A stretch of 39,207 bases of DNA from DASZCR01 sp035942915 (GTDB taxonomy: Bacteria; Acidobacteriota; Blastocatellia; Pyrinomonadales; Pyrinomonadaceae). Location: contig DASZCR010000346.1 in assembly GCA_035942915.1 (NCBI GenBank), positions 1 through 39,207 of the forward strand, given 5' to 3'. A program made the position numbers and the translations under genes. Of this stretch, positions 16,759 to 24,341 are shown in pieces. Under the pieces are notes generated by a model. The model worked only from the letters and a program-made list of their open reading frames with translations, was not told where the DNA came from and searched no databases. Every line of letters starts with the position of its first letter. Position 1 is the first letter of the stretch.

Positions 16759-19700
16759 ATGAAATCGAAGCGTCCCTCTTCTTACGCGTTATTACTACTC
16801 TGTCTCTCCGTGTTCGCGACGGGGTTGCCGCAGGCGCAGGCGCAGGCGAACAGAGCGGCCGACGGCGGGGCGTCGCCCGTCTCGCTCGATTCGCTGGCGG
16901 CGGGCAAGTCCGTCGGCGGTTTCCGCGTCGAGGCCGTCTACCTGAACGACGCCGACCGCCCGCTCGGTGCGCGCTTCGTTCACGAGCGCACGGGCTTTAC
17001 GCTCGACCTCTTGCAGATTCAATCCGTGCCGCAGGGCTATCTGTGGGTCAACTCGTTCCCGACCTCCGACATGGGCGAGCCGCACACGCAGGAACACCTG
17101 CTGCTCGGCAAGGGCAACAAGGGGCGCGCCGTCGCCAGTCTCGAAGACATGTCGCTCGCCGGTTCAAACGCCTTCACACAACAACTGCGAACCTCTTATC
17201 ACTTTCACACCGCCGCCGGGCCGGAAGTCTTCTACAAACTCCTTGAGAGTCAGGTAGACGCGCTGCTTCATCCCGACTACACGGAGGAAGAGATTCGACG
17301 CGAGGTACGCAACTTCGGCGTCACCGAAAACCCTGCCGACAAGTCGCTCGGCTTAGAAGAGAAGGGTTCGGTCTATAACGAGATGGTCAGTTCGATGGAC
17401 AGGCCGAACTCGCGCCTGTTCCGCGCCATCGGCACGAGCCTCTACGGTGCGGGTCATCCCCTTCAGTTCAACGCGGGCGGCCTGCCCTCGGCCATCCGCG
17501 AGATGCGACCTGAGCACATCCGCAAGTTCCACCGCGAGAACTATCACCTCGGCAACATGGGACTCATCGCATCGCTGCCGAAGGAGATGGCCGTCGGCGA
17601 CGTGCTGGCGCGGATGGATGCGATGCTCGTCCGTCTCGAACCGGACGGCGGGCGCAAGGAGTTCAAGTTCAAGTCCGAAGCCGACCTGCCCGCGCCGAAG
17701 TCCGCTCCGGCCGGACAGATTCAGATTGTCGATTACCCGCACAAGAACGAACAGCAACCCGGTCTCGTCCTCTTCGCATGGCCGCCGACGCTCCGCCTCG
17801 ACCTGCGCGAGATAACCCTGCTCGAACTCTTTCTCGACAACATCGCCAGCGATGCGACGACCAATCTCTACAAGAAGTTCGTCGATACCAAGACGCGCGA
17901 GATGGAGACGGGCGCGAAGGGCGTCTTCTCAGGCATGTTCGACTATCCCGGCAACCCTTTCTACATCGGCCTCGTAGACGTTTCGCCCGCGCACATGAAC
18001 GAAGCGCAACTCTCGGCCATGCGCGGCAAGATTCAGGAAGAGATTGCGCGCATCGCCTCGTTCAAGGACGGTTCGCCGGAGTTGGCCGAGTTCAATGCGC
18101 GCATCGCCAGCCGCGTCATTCAAGCGCGCCGCGAGTTGTCGAAGTTCGTCAACTCGCCGCCGGGCTTCGGCTTCCGCAACACTGGCTCCGGCTGGATGGA
18201 CCAGCTCAAGCGTCTGGAAATGGCGAAGGACTTCCGCAAGTCCGTGACGATGAAGCCGGAACTCGACGCCGTCGAGAAACTGCTGGCAGGCAATCAGAAC
18301 TTCTGGCGCGACTACATCGCCAAGTGGAAACTGGCGGAGACGGCTCCTTTCGTCGGCGCGGCGCGTCCCAACCCGGCGCTGATTCGTCAGGAGGAGCAGG
18401 AACGTCAGGCGCGTGCGGCCGCCGAGGTCGCGCGTCTGAAGACGGTCTATAACGTGACGGACGAACAGGAGGCCATCCGCCGTTACAAGGCCGACTATGA
18501 CAAGACGACCGAGGAACTCGACCGCATCGCCAAACAGGTTGCGCCGCCGCGCTTCGTCGAATCTCCGCCTCTCACGCTCGACGACCAGCTTGACTACAAA
18601 GTGACAAAGCTCTCGAACGACGTGCCAATGGTGGCCTCGACCTTCGAGAACATGACGAGCGCGACGACAGGACTGGCGCTCCGACTCGACGGCGTCGCCG
18701 AAGACAAGCTCTTTTATCTCTCGGCGCTGCCGCTGCTGCTGCGTAGCACGGGCGTCATCCGCGATGGCCGCGCGCTCACCTTCGAGGAGATGAGTGAGGC
18801 GCTCCGCAAAGAGATTCTCCAACTGAGCGTCTTCTACAGCACCAACTTCCGCACGAACCGCGTCGAGTTGGTCGTGCGCGGCGCGGGCAACGATGCGAAC
18901 GAGGCGCGTCGCGCCGTCGAATGGATGCGGCTCGTTTTGACGAGTCCGAACTGGCGCGTCGAGAACCTGCCGCGCATGCGCGACGCCGTTGACCAATCTC
19001 TGAGCGGAACGCGCGGCGTGATGCAGGGCGCAGAGGAGGCGTGGGTCAACAATCCGGCCAACGCCTATCGCCGACAAGACAACCCGCTGCTGCTCACGAC
19101 GAGTTCCTTCCTGACGCAGGTGCATAACCTTCATCGCCTGCGCTGGCTCTTGAAGGACGCTGGCGACGCTCCGACGCGCACCGCCATCGAAGGCTTCCTC
19201 GCGCGGCTCGGCGAGGCGGCCGGAGGCGGTCGCACGCGCGCAGACCTCAAGGTGTTGCTCGGCGCGATGCAGGGCAACAAGGAGATGGTCGGCAAAGTTC
19301 CTGCGAGCCTTGCGCCTTACGCCGAAGCTTTCGCCGCGCTCCCGGCGGGCGCAAAGCCTCTCGCCATCGAAGCGGCCAAAGACCTCGAACAGTCGCTCGC
19401 AGACATCCCTGACGAGACGCTCGCGCAGGATTGGGCTTATCTCTCGGCGCAGATGCGACGCGACCTGCTGGTGGCGCCCGAAACCGTCATCGCCGACTTG
19501 AACGCGCTGCGTCAGAGTCTTCTGAAGACGGGCGGCGCGCGGATGTTCGTCATCGGCTCGGCAGGGACGCAGAAGGCGCTCGAACCGGAAATCAACGGTC
19601 TGCTGGCAACCCTCGCCAAAGCGCCGCACAGGACGGTCGCCTACTCCGAACGCCCGCTCGTCAAGACGCGGATGCGTCCGCGCACGCCGGATGCGGCGTC

Positions 19701-20433
19701 GCCCGTCTTCGTCGGCCTCGTCAACCCGAACACGCAGGGCGGCGTCTTTCTCAACTCCGCGCCGGGGCCGACTTACGCGGATACAGACCGCGAGTCGCTC
19801 CTGCAATTCATCGCCTCGAAGCTCTACGCGGGCGGGGGCGCTCATGGCATCTTCATGAAGACGTGGGGCGCGGGACTCGCCTACAGCAACGGTCTCGGCG
19901 GCTCGCCAACGACGGGTCGGCAGAACTACTACGCCGAGCGCACGCCTGAATTGCCGCAGACCTTGCGCTTCGTCATCGACGAGTTGAAGAAAGCTCCGCG
20001 CGATGCCGGACTCGTCGAGTATGCCATCGCGCAGGCGTTCACGGAGTTTCGTTCGGCGTCGCCTTACGAGGTGCGCGGCGAGGCGATGGCGGCCGACTTG
20101 GCCGACGGTCAGACGCCCGACATGGTGCGCAACTTCCGCCGCGCGATTCTCTCCCTGCGCTCGATGCCGAATCTCTCGGACGAGCTTTACAACCGCATGG
20201 GCAAAGTCTACGCGCGCGTGCTGCCCGGTTACGAGGGACGGATGCGCGACGTGACGGGCGGCGTCTATTTCGTCATCGGGCCGGAGAAGCAGTTCAATGC
20301 TTACGAAGGCTACCTGAAGACGGTCGAGGGAGCGGACGCGCGTCTGTTCCGCATCTATCCGCGCGACTTCTGGATGACAGCGCCGGAGGCCGACCCGGCC
20401 GCTGCCGCCGGGAGCCGACAGGGCACGCGTTAA
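16759..20433 (+). CDS. Exported M16C metalloprotease (presequence-protease/insulinase family)
   Basis: A 1224-residue zinc peptidase. The start at 16759 has GAGGAG eight bases before it and begins a clear signal peptide (YALLLLCLSVFATGLPQAQAQ); an open frame extending to 16453 is rejected. The inverted zinc motif HxxEH is HTQEH (109-113), with Glu112 as the base, and the third zinc ligand is probably Glu208 in SVYNEM, 95 residues on, which matches the spacing in presequence proteases. A four-domain M16C layout follows, including a long helical linker region (about 580-640) rich in Glu/Arg and a C-terminal inactive half. It is expected to degrade unfolded peptides in a closed chamber, here in the periplasm. 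The gene ends 25 bases before a strong hairpin. Confidence 0.93.
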   Translation: MKSKRPSSYALLLLCLSVFATGLPQAQAQANRAADGGASPVSLDSLAAGKSVGGFRVEAVYLNDADRPLGARFVHERTGFTLDLLQIQSVPQGYLWVNSFPTSDMGEPHTQEHLLLGKGNKGRAVASLEDMSLAGSNAFTQQLRTSYHFHTAAGPEVFYKLLESQVDALLHPDYTEEEIRREVRNFGVTENPADKSLGLEEKGSVYNEMVSSMDRPNSRLFRAIGTSLYGAGHPLQFNAGGLPSAIREMRPEHIRKFHRENYHLGNMGLIASLPKEMAVGDVLARMDAMLVRLEPDGGRKEFKFKSEADLPAPKSAPAGQIQIVDYPHKNEQQPGLVLFAWPPTLRLDLREITLLELFLDNIASDATTNLYKKFVDTKTREMETGAKGVFSGMFDYPGNPFYIGLVDVSPAHMNEAQLSAMRGKIQEEIARIASFKDGSPELAEFNARIASRVIQARRELSKFVNSPPGFGFRNTGSGWMDQLKRLEMAKDFRKSVTMKPELDAVEKLLAGNQNFWRDYIAKWKLAETAPFVGAARPNPALIRQEEQERQARAAAEVARLKTVYNVTDEQEAIRRYKADYDKTTEELDRIAKQVAPPRFVESPPLTLDDQLDYKVTKLSNDVPMVASTFENMTSATTGLALRLDGVAEDKLFYLSALPLLLRSTGVIRDGRALTFEEMSEALRKEILQLSVFYSTNFRTNRVELVVRGAGNDANEARRAVEWMRLVLTSPNWRVENLPRMRDAVDQSLSGTRGVMQGAEEAWVNNPANAYRRQDNPLLLTTSSFLTQVHNLHRLRWLLKDAGDAPTRTAIEGFLARLGEAAGGGRTRADLKVLLGAMQGNKEMVGKVPASLAPYAEAFAALPAGAKPLAIEAAKDLEQSLADIPDETLAQDWAYLSAQMRRDLLVAPETVIADLNALRQSLLKTGGARMFVIGSAGTQKALEPEINGLLATLAKAPHRTVAYSERPLVKTRMRPRTPDAASPVFVGLVNPNTQGGVFLNSAPGPTYADTDRESLLQFIASKLYAGGGAHGIFMKTWGAGLAYSNGLGGSPTTGRQNYYAERTPELPQTLRFVIDELKKAPRDAGLVEYAIAQAFTEFRSASPYEVRGEAMAADLADGQTPDMVRNFRRAILSLRSMPNLSDELYNRMGKVYARVLPGYEGRMRDVTGGVYFVIGPEKQFNAYEGYLKTVEGADARLFRIYPRDFWMTAPEADPAAAAGSRQGTR

Positions 20434-20458
20434 CCTCGACCTCCGCGCCGCGACGGCG

Positions 20459-20512
20459 AAACAGCGCCTCTCGCGTGAAGCTTTTTTTAACTTCACGCGA
20501 GAGGCGCTGTTT
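20459..20512 (+). terminator. Perfect 22-bp hairpin after the M16C protease gene
   Basis: Arms 20459-20480 and 20491-20512 pair perfectly over 22 bases around a 10-base loop containing seven T. A short GTTTCGT follows, so the U tract for plus-strand release is poor. The hairpin separates the protease gene from the lamin-tail gene, and most likely ends the protease transcript or shields its 3' end. Confidence 0.75.
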
Positions 20513-20734
20513 GTTTCGTGTCGGCGCGAAACTTGACGCGGACGGTGTATTGGTAGTATCTCTGCTGACCGACTTGTGCGCCGATTCGCGGTCTGTTACC
20601 GGAAGGCTTGCCCTCGACGCTTCGCCCCCGACTCGCCCACAGCGCTCCCCTTTCAAACTGAAGCTTAAATCAAGGCGGACGTCTCGGACGTTCCTCCTCT
20701 CATCGGAAACTACACTCAAAGGAGTATTGTCTGC

Positions 20735-22507
20735 ATGCGCTCACTTGCCTCGCAAGTTCTCGTCCTGTTTTTCCTCCTCCTCGTCGGCCAGCAATCGACA
20801 CGCGCCGCCGAGCTCTTCATTCAAGGCTATACCAACGGCTGCTTCGACTGCATCACGCCGGCCGATAACGGCGCGCCGCAGGCCGCACAGTTGATAGGCC
20901 TCACCTACTTCAACTCCGCCTTCGGCGGCACGACCTCGAACGGCGGCCTGCTGCTCACCTCCGCCGCGACCGCACCGGCGACGCACAACAACAACAACCT
21001 CGGCTCCTTCCAACTCAACGCGCAGCCTGCCAGCTACGGCACACACTCGTTCAAGCTGCTCGTCCGATTCACGTCACCCGAAGGCATCGGCAGCGGCCAT
21101 CCTGTCGTGCTGTCGGGGGTGGTGTCAGGCACTATCACCAGCACGGGCACGGGAAGCGTCGTAATCAACTTCGACAACGCGCCCGTCGCACTCAGCTACA
21201 ACGACCCCAACTGTGAAGGCGACCCCGCGACCACCTGCGGCTCAGGTCAAATCTTCCTCCGCGTTGACGACCTCAATCTCTCGCCGGGGCAGAGCCGCGC
21301 CCTCGCCGGGCGCGTCACCAACGTCCAGCCCGCCGCTGCCGGACAGGTCATCATCAGCGAGTTTCGCATGGGCGGCCCGGCCGGGACGTGCGACAAGTTC
21401 GTCGAACTCTACAACAACACCGACGCCACTCTGAGCGTTCTCGGCTACGGTGTCTTCTTCGGCAACCCCAACGGCTCAAGCGCCATCGGCGGGCCGCTCA
21501 ACAGCGCCGGCACTATCCAGCCGCGCGGCCACCTCCTCGTGACGACCGGCTCTTATTCACTCGGCAGCTACGCTTCGCCGAACGTCACTCTGGGGACTTG
21601 CGCCAACGTCGAGAACGCTGCCGTCGGCCTCTTCAGCAGTTCTCTCAGTCAGGCCAACCGCGTCGATTCCGTGACCTTCAGCGACGTGCCGCAGAACTCC
21701 GGCGTGCAGTTCAGCTTCGGAGAGGGCGCACCGCTGCCGCAGACGGGGCCGAGCACGGCCGAGCACAGTTGGATTCGCGCCTTCGTCAACGGACGACCGC
21801 AGGATACGAGCAACAACGCCGCCGACTTTATTCTCATCTCGACGACGGGCGGCGCGCTCGGCGGCGTGCAGGCGCGTCTCGGCGCACCCGGCCCTGAGAA
21901 CCTCGCCAGTCCCGTCGAACGCAACGGCGCATTAATCATCGCACAACTCGACCCGGCGCAGTGTTCCACCTGCGCGCCGAACCGCAGCCGCGACACGAGC
22001 GTCTACACCGACACGCTGACGAATCCGAGCACGCCTGCGACCTTCAACAACGGTCGGCTCATGATTCGCCGCACCTACACGAACGCGACCGGCTCTCCCA
22101 TCACGCGCCTGCGTTTCCGTATCACCGACATCACGACCTTGAACAGCCCCGGCTACTCGCTCGGCGGCGCGCAGGCAGACCTCCGCGCCATCACTTCGCC
22201 GGATGAGAACATCAACATGACGAGCGGCGAGACGGTGCTCGTGCGCGGCCTCCGACTCGAAGACCCTGCGCGGGGCGTCGAGCGCGGCGGCTTGAACGCT
22301 TCACTCGCGGCCGACTTCGTGACGACGAGCGCGCCCGCCACAGAAGGCGACGACACAGCGGCTTTCGGTGCGCCGTCCGTCTCCGGCGACACTATCAATC
22401 TGGCCGCGCCGCTTCAGCCCGGCCAGAGCATCAGCGTCCAGTTCTGGCTCGGCGTCGTCCAGCCCGGCCGCTTCCGCTTCCTCGTCAACTTCGAGGCTCT
22501 CCCCTGA
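20735..22507 (+). CDS. Secreted lamin-tail-domain protein
   Basis: A 590-residue secreted protein without enzymatic motif. Signal peptide at 1-24 (VLVLFFLLLVGQQSTRAAE). A central lamin-tail-like domain spans about 200-335, opening QVIISEFRMGGPAG with the typical FVELYNNTDATLSVLGY strand pair. The N-terminal part (25-190) and the C-terminal part (390-590, with the Asn-Thr rich MIRRTYTNATGSPITRLRFRI) look like beta-sandwich domains; the last resembles surface-anchored repeat modules. Cys pairs such as NCEGDPATTC and QCSTCAP suggest disulfides. The ATG has AAAGGAG 10 bases upstream. Lamin-tail domains in secreted bacterial proteins usually accompany adhesion or nuclease modules; no nuclease is seen here. 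Confidence 0.88.
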   Translation: MRSLASQVLVLFFLLLVGQQSTRAAELFIQGYTNGCFDCITPADNGAPQAAQLIGLTYFNSAFGGTTSNGGLLLTSAATAPATHNNNNLGSFQLNAQPASYGTHSFKLLVRFTSPEGIGSGHPVVLSGVVSGTITSTGTGSVVINFDNAPVALSYNDPNCEGDPATTCGSGQIFLRVDDLNLSPGQSRALAGRVTNVQPAAAGQVIISEFRMGGPAGTCDKFVELYNNTDATLSVLGYGVFFGNPNGSSAIGGPLNSAGTIQPRGHLLVTTGSYSLGSYASPNVTLGTCANVENAAVGLFSSSLSQANRVDSVTFSDVPQNSGVQFSFGEGAPLPQTGPSTAEHSWIRAFVNGRPQDTSNNAADFILISTTGGALGGVQARLGAPGPENLASPVERNGALIIAQLDPAQCSTCAPNRSRDTSVYTDTLTNPSTPATFNNGRLMIRRTYTNATGSPITRLRFRITDITTLNSPGYSLGGAQADLRAITSPDENINMTSGETVLVRGLRLEDPARGVERGGLNASLAADFVTTSAPATEGDDTAAFGAPSVSGDTINLAAPLQPGQSISVQFWLGVVQPGRFRFLVNFEALP

Positions 22508-22529
22508 GAGTTTCGCACCTGAACGAAGT

Positions 22530-22578
22530 AGAGACGGGCGGGATATCAGGATGCTCAATCCTTATCCCGCCCGTCTCT
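22530..22578. terminator. Bidirectional hairpin between convergent genes
   Basis: Perfect 16-bp inverted repeat (22530-22545 and 22563-22578) with a 17-base loop, placed between the stop of the lamin-tail gene (22507, plus) and that of the small secreted gene (22612, minus). It probably serves both transcripts. Confidence 0.7.
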
Positions 22579-22611
22579 CTGCTGTTCTCGTCTATTTCCC
22601 GGCCGGAGCTT

Positions 22612-23151
22612 TTAGAGTTGAATTTCTTTCGGGCGTGCGGTGATGCGGACGTAGTTGCGTCCGCTGTAGAGGCGCAGGCCGTCTTTGTCAACCGACATCA
22701 TCAGCGGGCGCGGACGCGCAAGGCCGGGGTCGGGCGTCGTCCGCACGGACATCACTGCTTGGCCGCCCACGTCGAAGAGGTTGAACTGTCCATCCTGCGT
22801 AAAGCCGAAGCCGTAAGCTCCGGCGGCGAGCACGCCTTCGCCGATTTGGACGGCCGAATCGGTGATGAAGAATCCTTCGTACTTGGCGCGCACGTCCGAA
22901 GAGTAGCCGGTGGTATCAACCATGCCTGCAATGACGTGGCGTTTCGGCGCGAGACGCGCGGCGGCCGAGTTGCGCATCTGCGTCGGCGCGCTCTGCCCCT
23001 CGAAGTAGAAGCCGGGCGGAACGATGCGCGTCAGTTCCGCGCCGGAGAGAATCACGGGACTCTCCTGCGCCTGCGCCGCAGAGACAGCGCAGAGGACTAC
23101 GCACAGGATGCCCAGAGAGAAAATCGCCTTGCGCCCTTTGTCGAGACTCAT
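22612..23151 (-). CDS. Small secreted protein of unknown function
   Basis: A 179-residue protein I cannot assign. Signal peptide at about 8-29 (IFSLGILCVVLCAVSAAQAQ). The mature chain is predicted to be mostly beta strand, with HVIAGMVDTTGYSSDVRAKYEGFFITDSAVQIGE and GAYGFGFTQDGQFNLFDVGGQAV resembling a small beta-barrel or lipocalin-like fold; there are no mature cysteines and no catalytic motif. An excellent AAGGAGG lies seven bases before the ATG. It follows the FG-GAP/UnbV/TlpA gene by 32 bases and is probably co-transcribed with it, so it may share its pathway. Confidence 0.82.
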   Translation of the reverse strand: MSLDKGRKAIFSLGILCVVLCAVSAAQAQESPVILSGAELTRIVPPGFYFEGQSAPTQMRNSAAARLAPKRHVIAGMVDTTGYSSDVRAKYEGFFITDSAVQIGEGVLAAGAYGFGFTQDGQFNLFDVGGQAVMSVRTTPDPGLARPRPLMMSVDKDGLRLYSGRNYVRITARPKEIQL

Positions 23152-23183
23152 GCCGTTTCCTCCTTCAAAGTTTCACACTTCAT

Positions 23184-24341
23184 TCAACGCCTTTCGCTCT
23201 GCCCTTTCGTCGCTTCGACGCTTCTCGTCTCGCCGCCCGCTTCCGCCGCCGCCATCGCTTTGAAGACGCGCTGCGTCTTCCCAGACCAGCCGGGGATAAT
23301 CTGTCGCACTACGCCTGCGTCGTCCACGACGAACGACATCGGCACGGACAACTCGTCCGTCGCATAGAGCGATTCGATGGCCGGTAGAGCGCCGAGGAAG
23401 ACGGGATACTTGACCGGATTCTCTCTGAGAAAACCGCGCACGTCCGCATCCGGCTCGGAATCGACGTTGAGGCCGACGAGGTCGATGCCGCGCGCGGCTA
23501 AGGGCGCGCGCAGGCGTTCGAGTTCCGGCATCTCGTGACGGCAGGGCGCGCACCACGTCGCCCAGACGTTGACGAGCAGGCGGCGACCCGGTTTGAGCAG
23601 AGATGCCAGACGCACCTGCGCGCCCGCGAGCGTCCTGAGCGAGAGTTCGGGCGCAGGCTGCCCGACGGCAATCCTGAGACCGCGCGCAAACATCTCTTCG
23701 CTCGTCAGCGGGTCGGGCAGACGCGTGCGGTTGAGAGCCAACGTCTGCGCGCGTCCCGCGCCTTCGCGCAGCAGGAGGAAAGAGCCTGCCTGAGCGTCTG
23801 CGTCGAACCGCTCGACCTTGCCGGAAGGCCACGTCACCTCGACCCACGCGGCGCTTGTATCCTTGCCGAGTCCGAACAGCAGGCGCGGGTCGTGTTGCGA
23901 GATGAAGCCTGAGCCGCCGCTCTTGATTTTGGTGAGCGTCCCTTGCGAAGTCTTGACGCGCACGACCGCGCCGTAGGCATCGCGCCCGCCCGCGCCCGTG
24001 CCTTCTAAGGCGACGCGCAGCGTGTTGGCGTCCTGCCCGACGTTGTTGCGGAACAGATGATGCGACTGTCCCTGAATGACGGTCATAAAGACATCGGTGT
24101 CGCCGTCGTTATCGAAATCCGCGAAGACGCCTGCGCGGCCGTCCGTGATGGAGTCGATGCCGGAGACGCCGGAGATATCGATGAACTTCTTCGCGCCCGT
24201 GTTCAGATAGAGCGGGTCGCGTTCATAGCCGCTGAAAGAGAAGCCCTCGCCGAACATCAACTGATTCTGGTCTGCGCGCAGCGCGCCCTTCTCCGCTTTA
24301 CCGTCATCGGATTGCGTCACGACCTGACGCCAGAAGTGGCT
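23184..24341 (-). CDS. C-terminal part of the fusion (last repeat, ASPIC/UnbV, TlpA thioredoxin)
   Basis: The frame directly after the TGA, most easily read as the continuation of the same protein. A standalone start would have to be GTG at 24320 with no good ribosome binding site. Content: SHFWRQV joins to a last blade with DFDNDGDTDVF, then an ASPIC/UnbV module (GGRDAYGAVVRVKTSQG, ending WPSGKVERFD), a linker, and a TlpA/ResA-like thioredoxin domain with VNVWATWCAPCRHEMP and cis-Pro segment VPMSFVVDD. TlpA-type domains reduce disulfides outside the cytoplasm. The C-terminus is polar. It lies 32 bases upstream of the small secreted gene. As a separate gene it would lack a signal peptide, which makes little sense for a TlpA domain. 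Confidence 0.5.
   Translation of the reverse strand, partial: SHFWRQVVTQSDDGKAEKGALRADQNQLMFGEGFSFSGYERDPLYLNTGAKKFIDISGVSGIDSITDGRAGVFADFDNDGDTDVFMTVIQGQSHHLFRNNVGQDANTLRVALEGTGAGGRDAYGAVVRVKTSQGTLTKIKSGGSGFISQHDPRLLFGLGKDTSAAWVEVTWPSGKVERFDADAQAGSFLLLREGAGRAQTLALNRTRLPDPLTSEEMFARGLRIAVGQPAPELSLRTLAGAQVRLASLLKPGRRLLVNVWATWCAPCRHEMPELERLRAPLAARGIDLVGLNVDSEPDADVRGFLRENPVKYPVFLGALPAIESLYATDELSVPMSFVVDDAGVVRQIIPGWSGKTQRVFKAMAAAEAGGETRSVEATKGQSERR

Noticed and set aside
17929..20496. 855-codon open frame on the minus strand opposite the M16C protease
   Set aside because: No domain, low-complexity Arg-rich composition, and opposite to a gene with an intact zinc motif.
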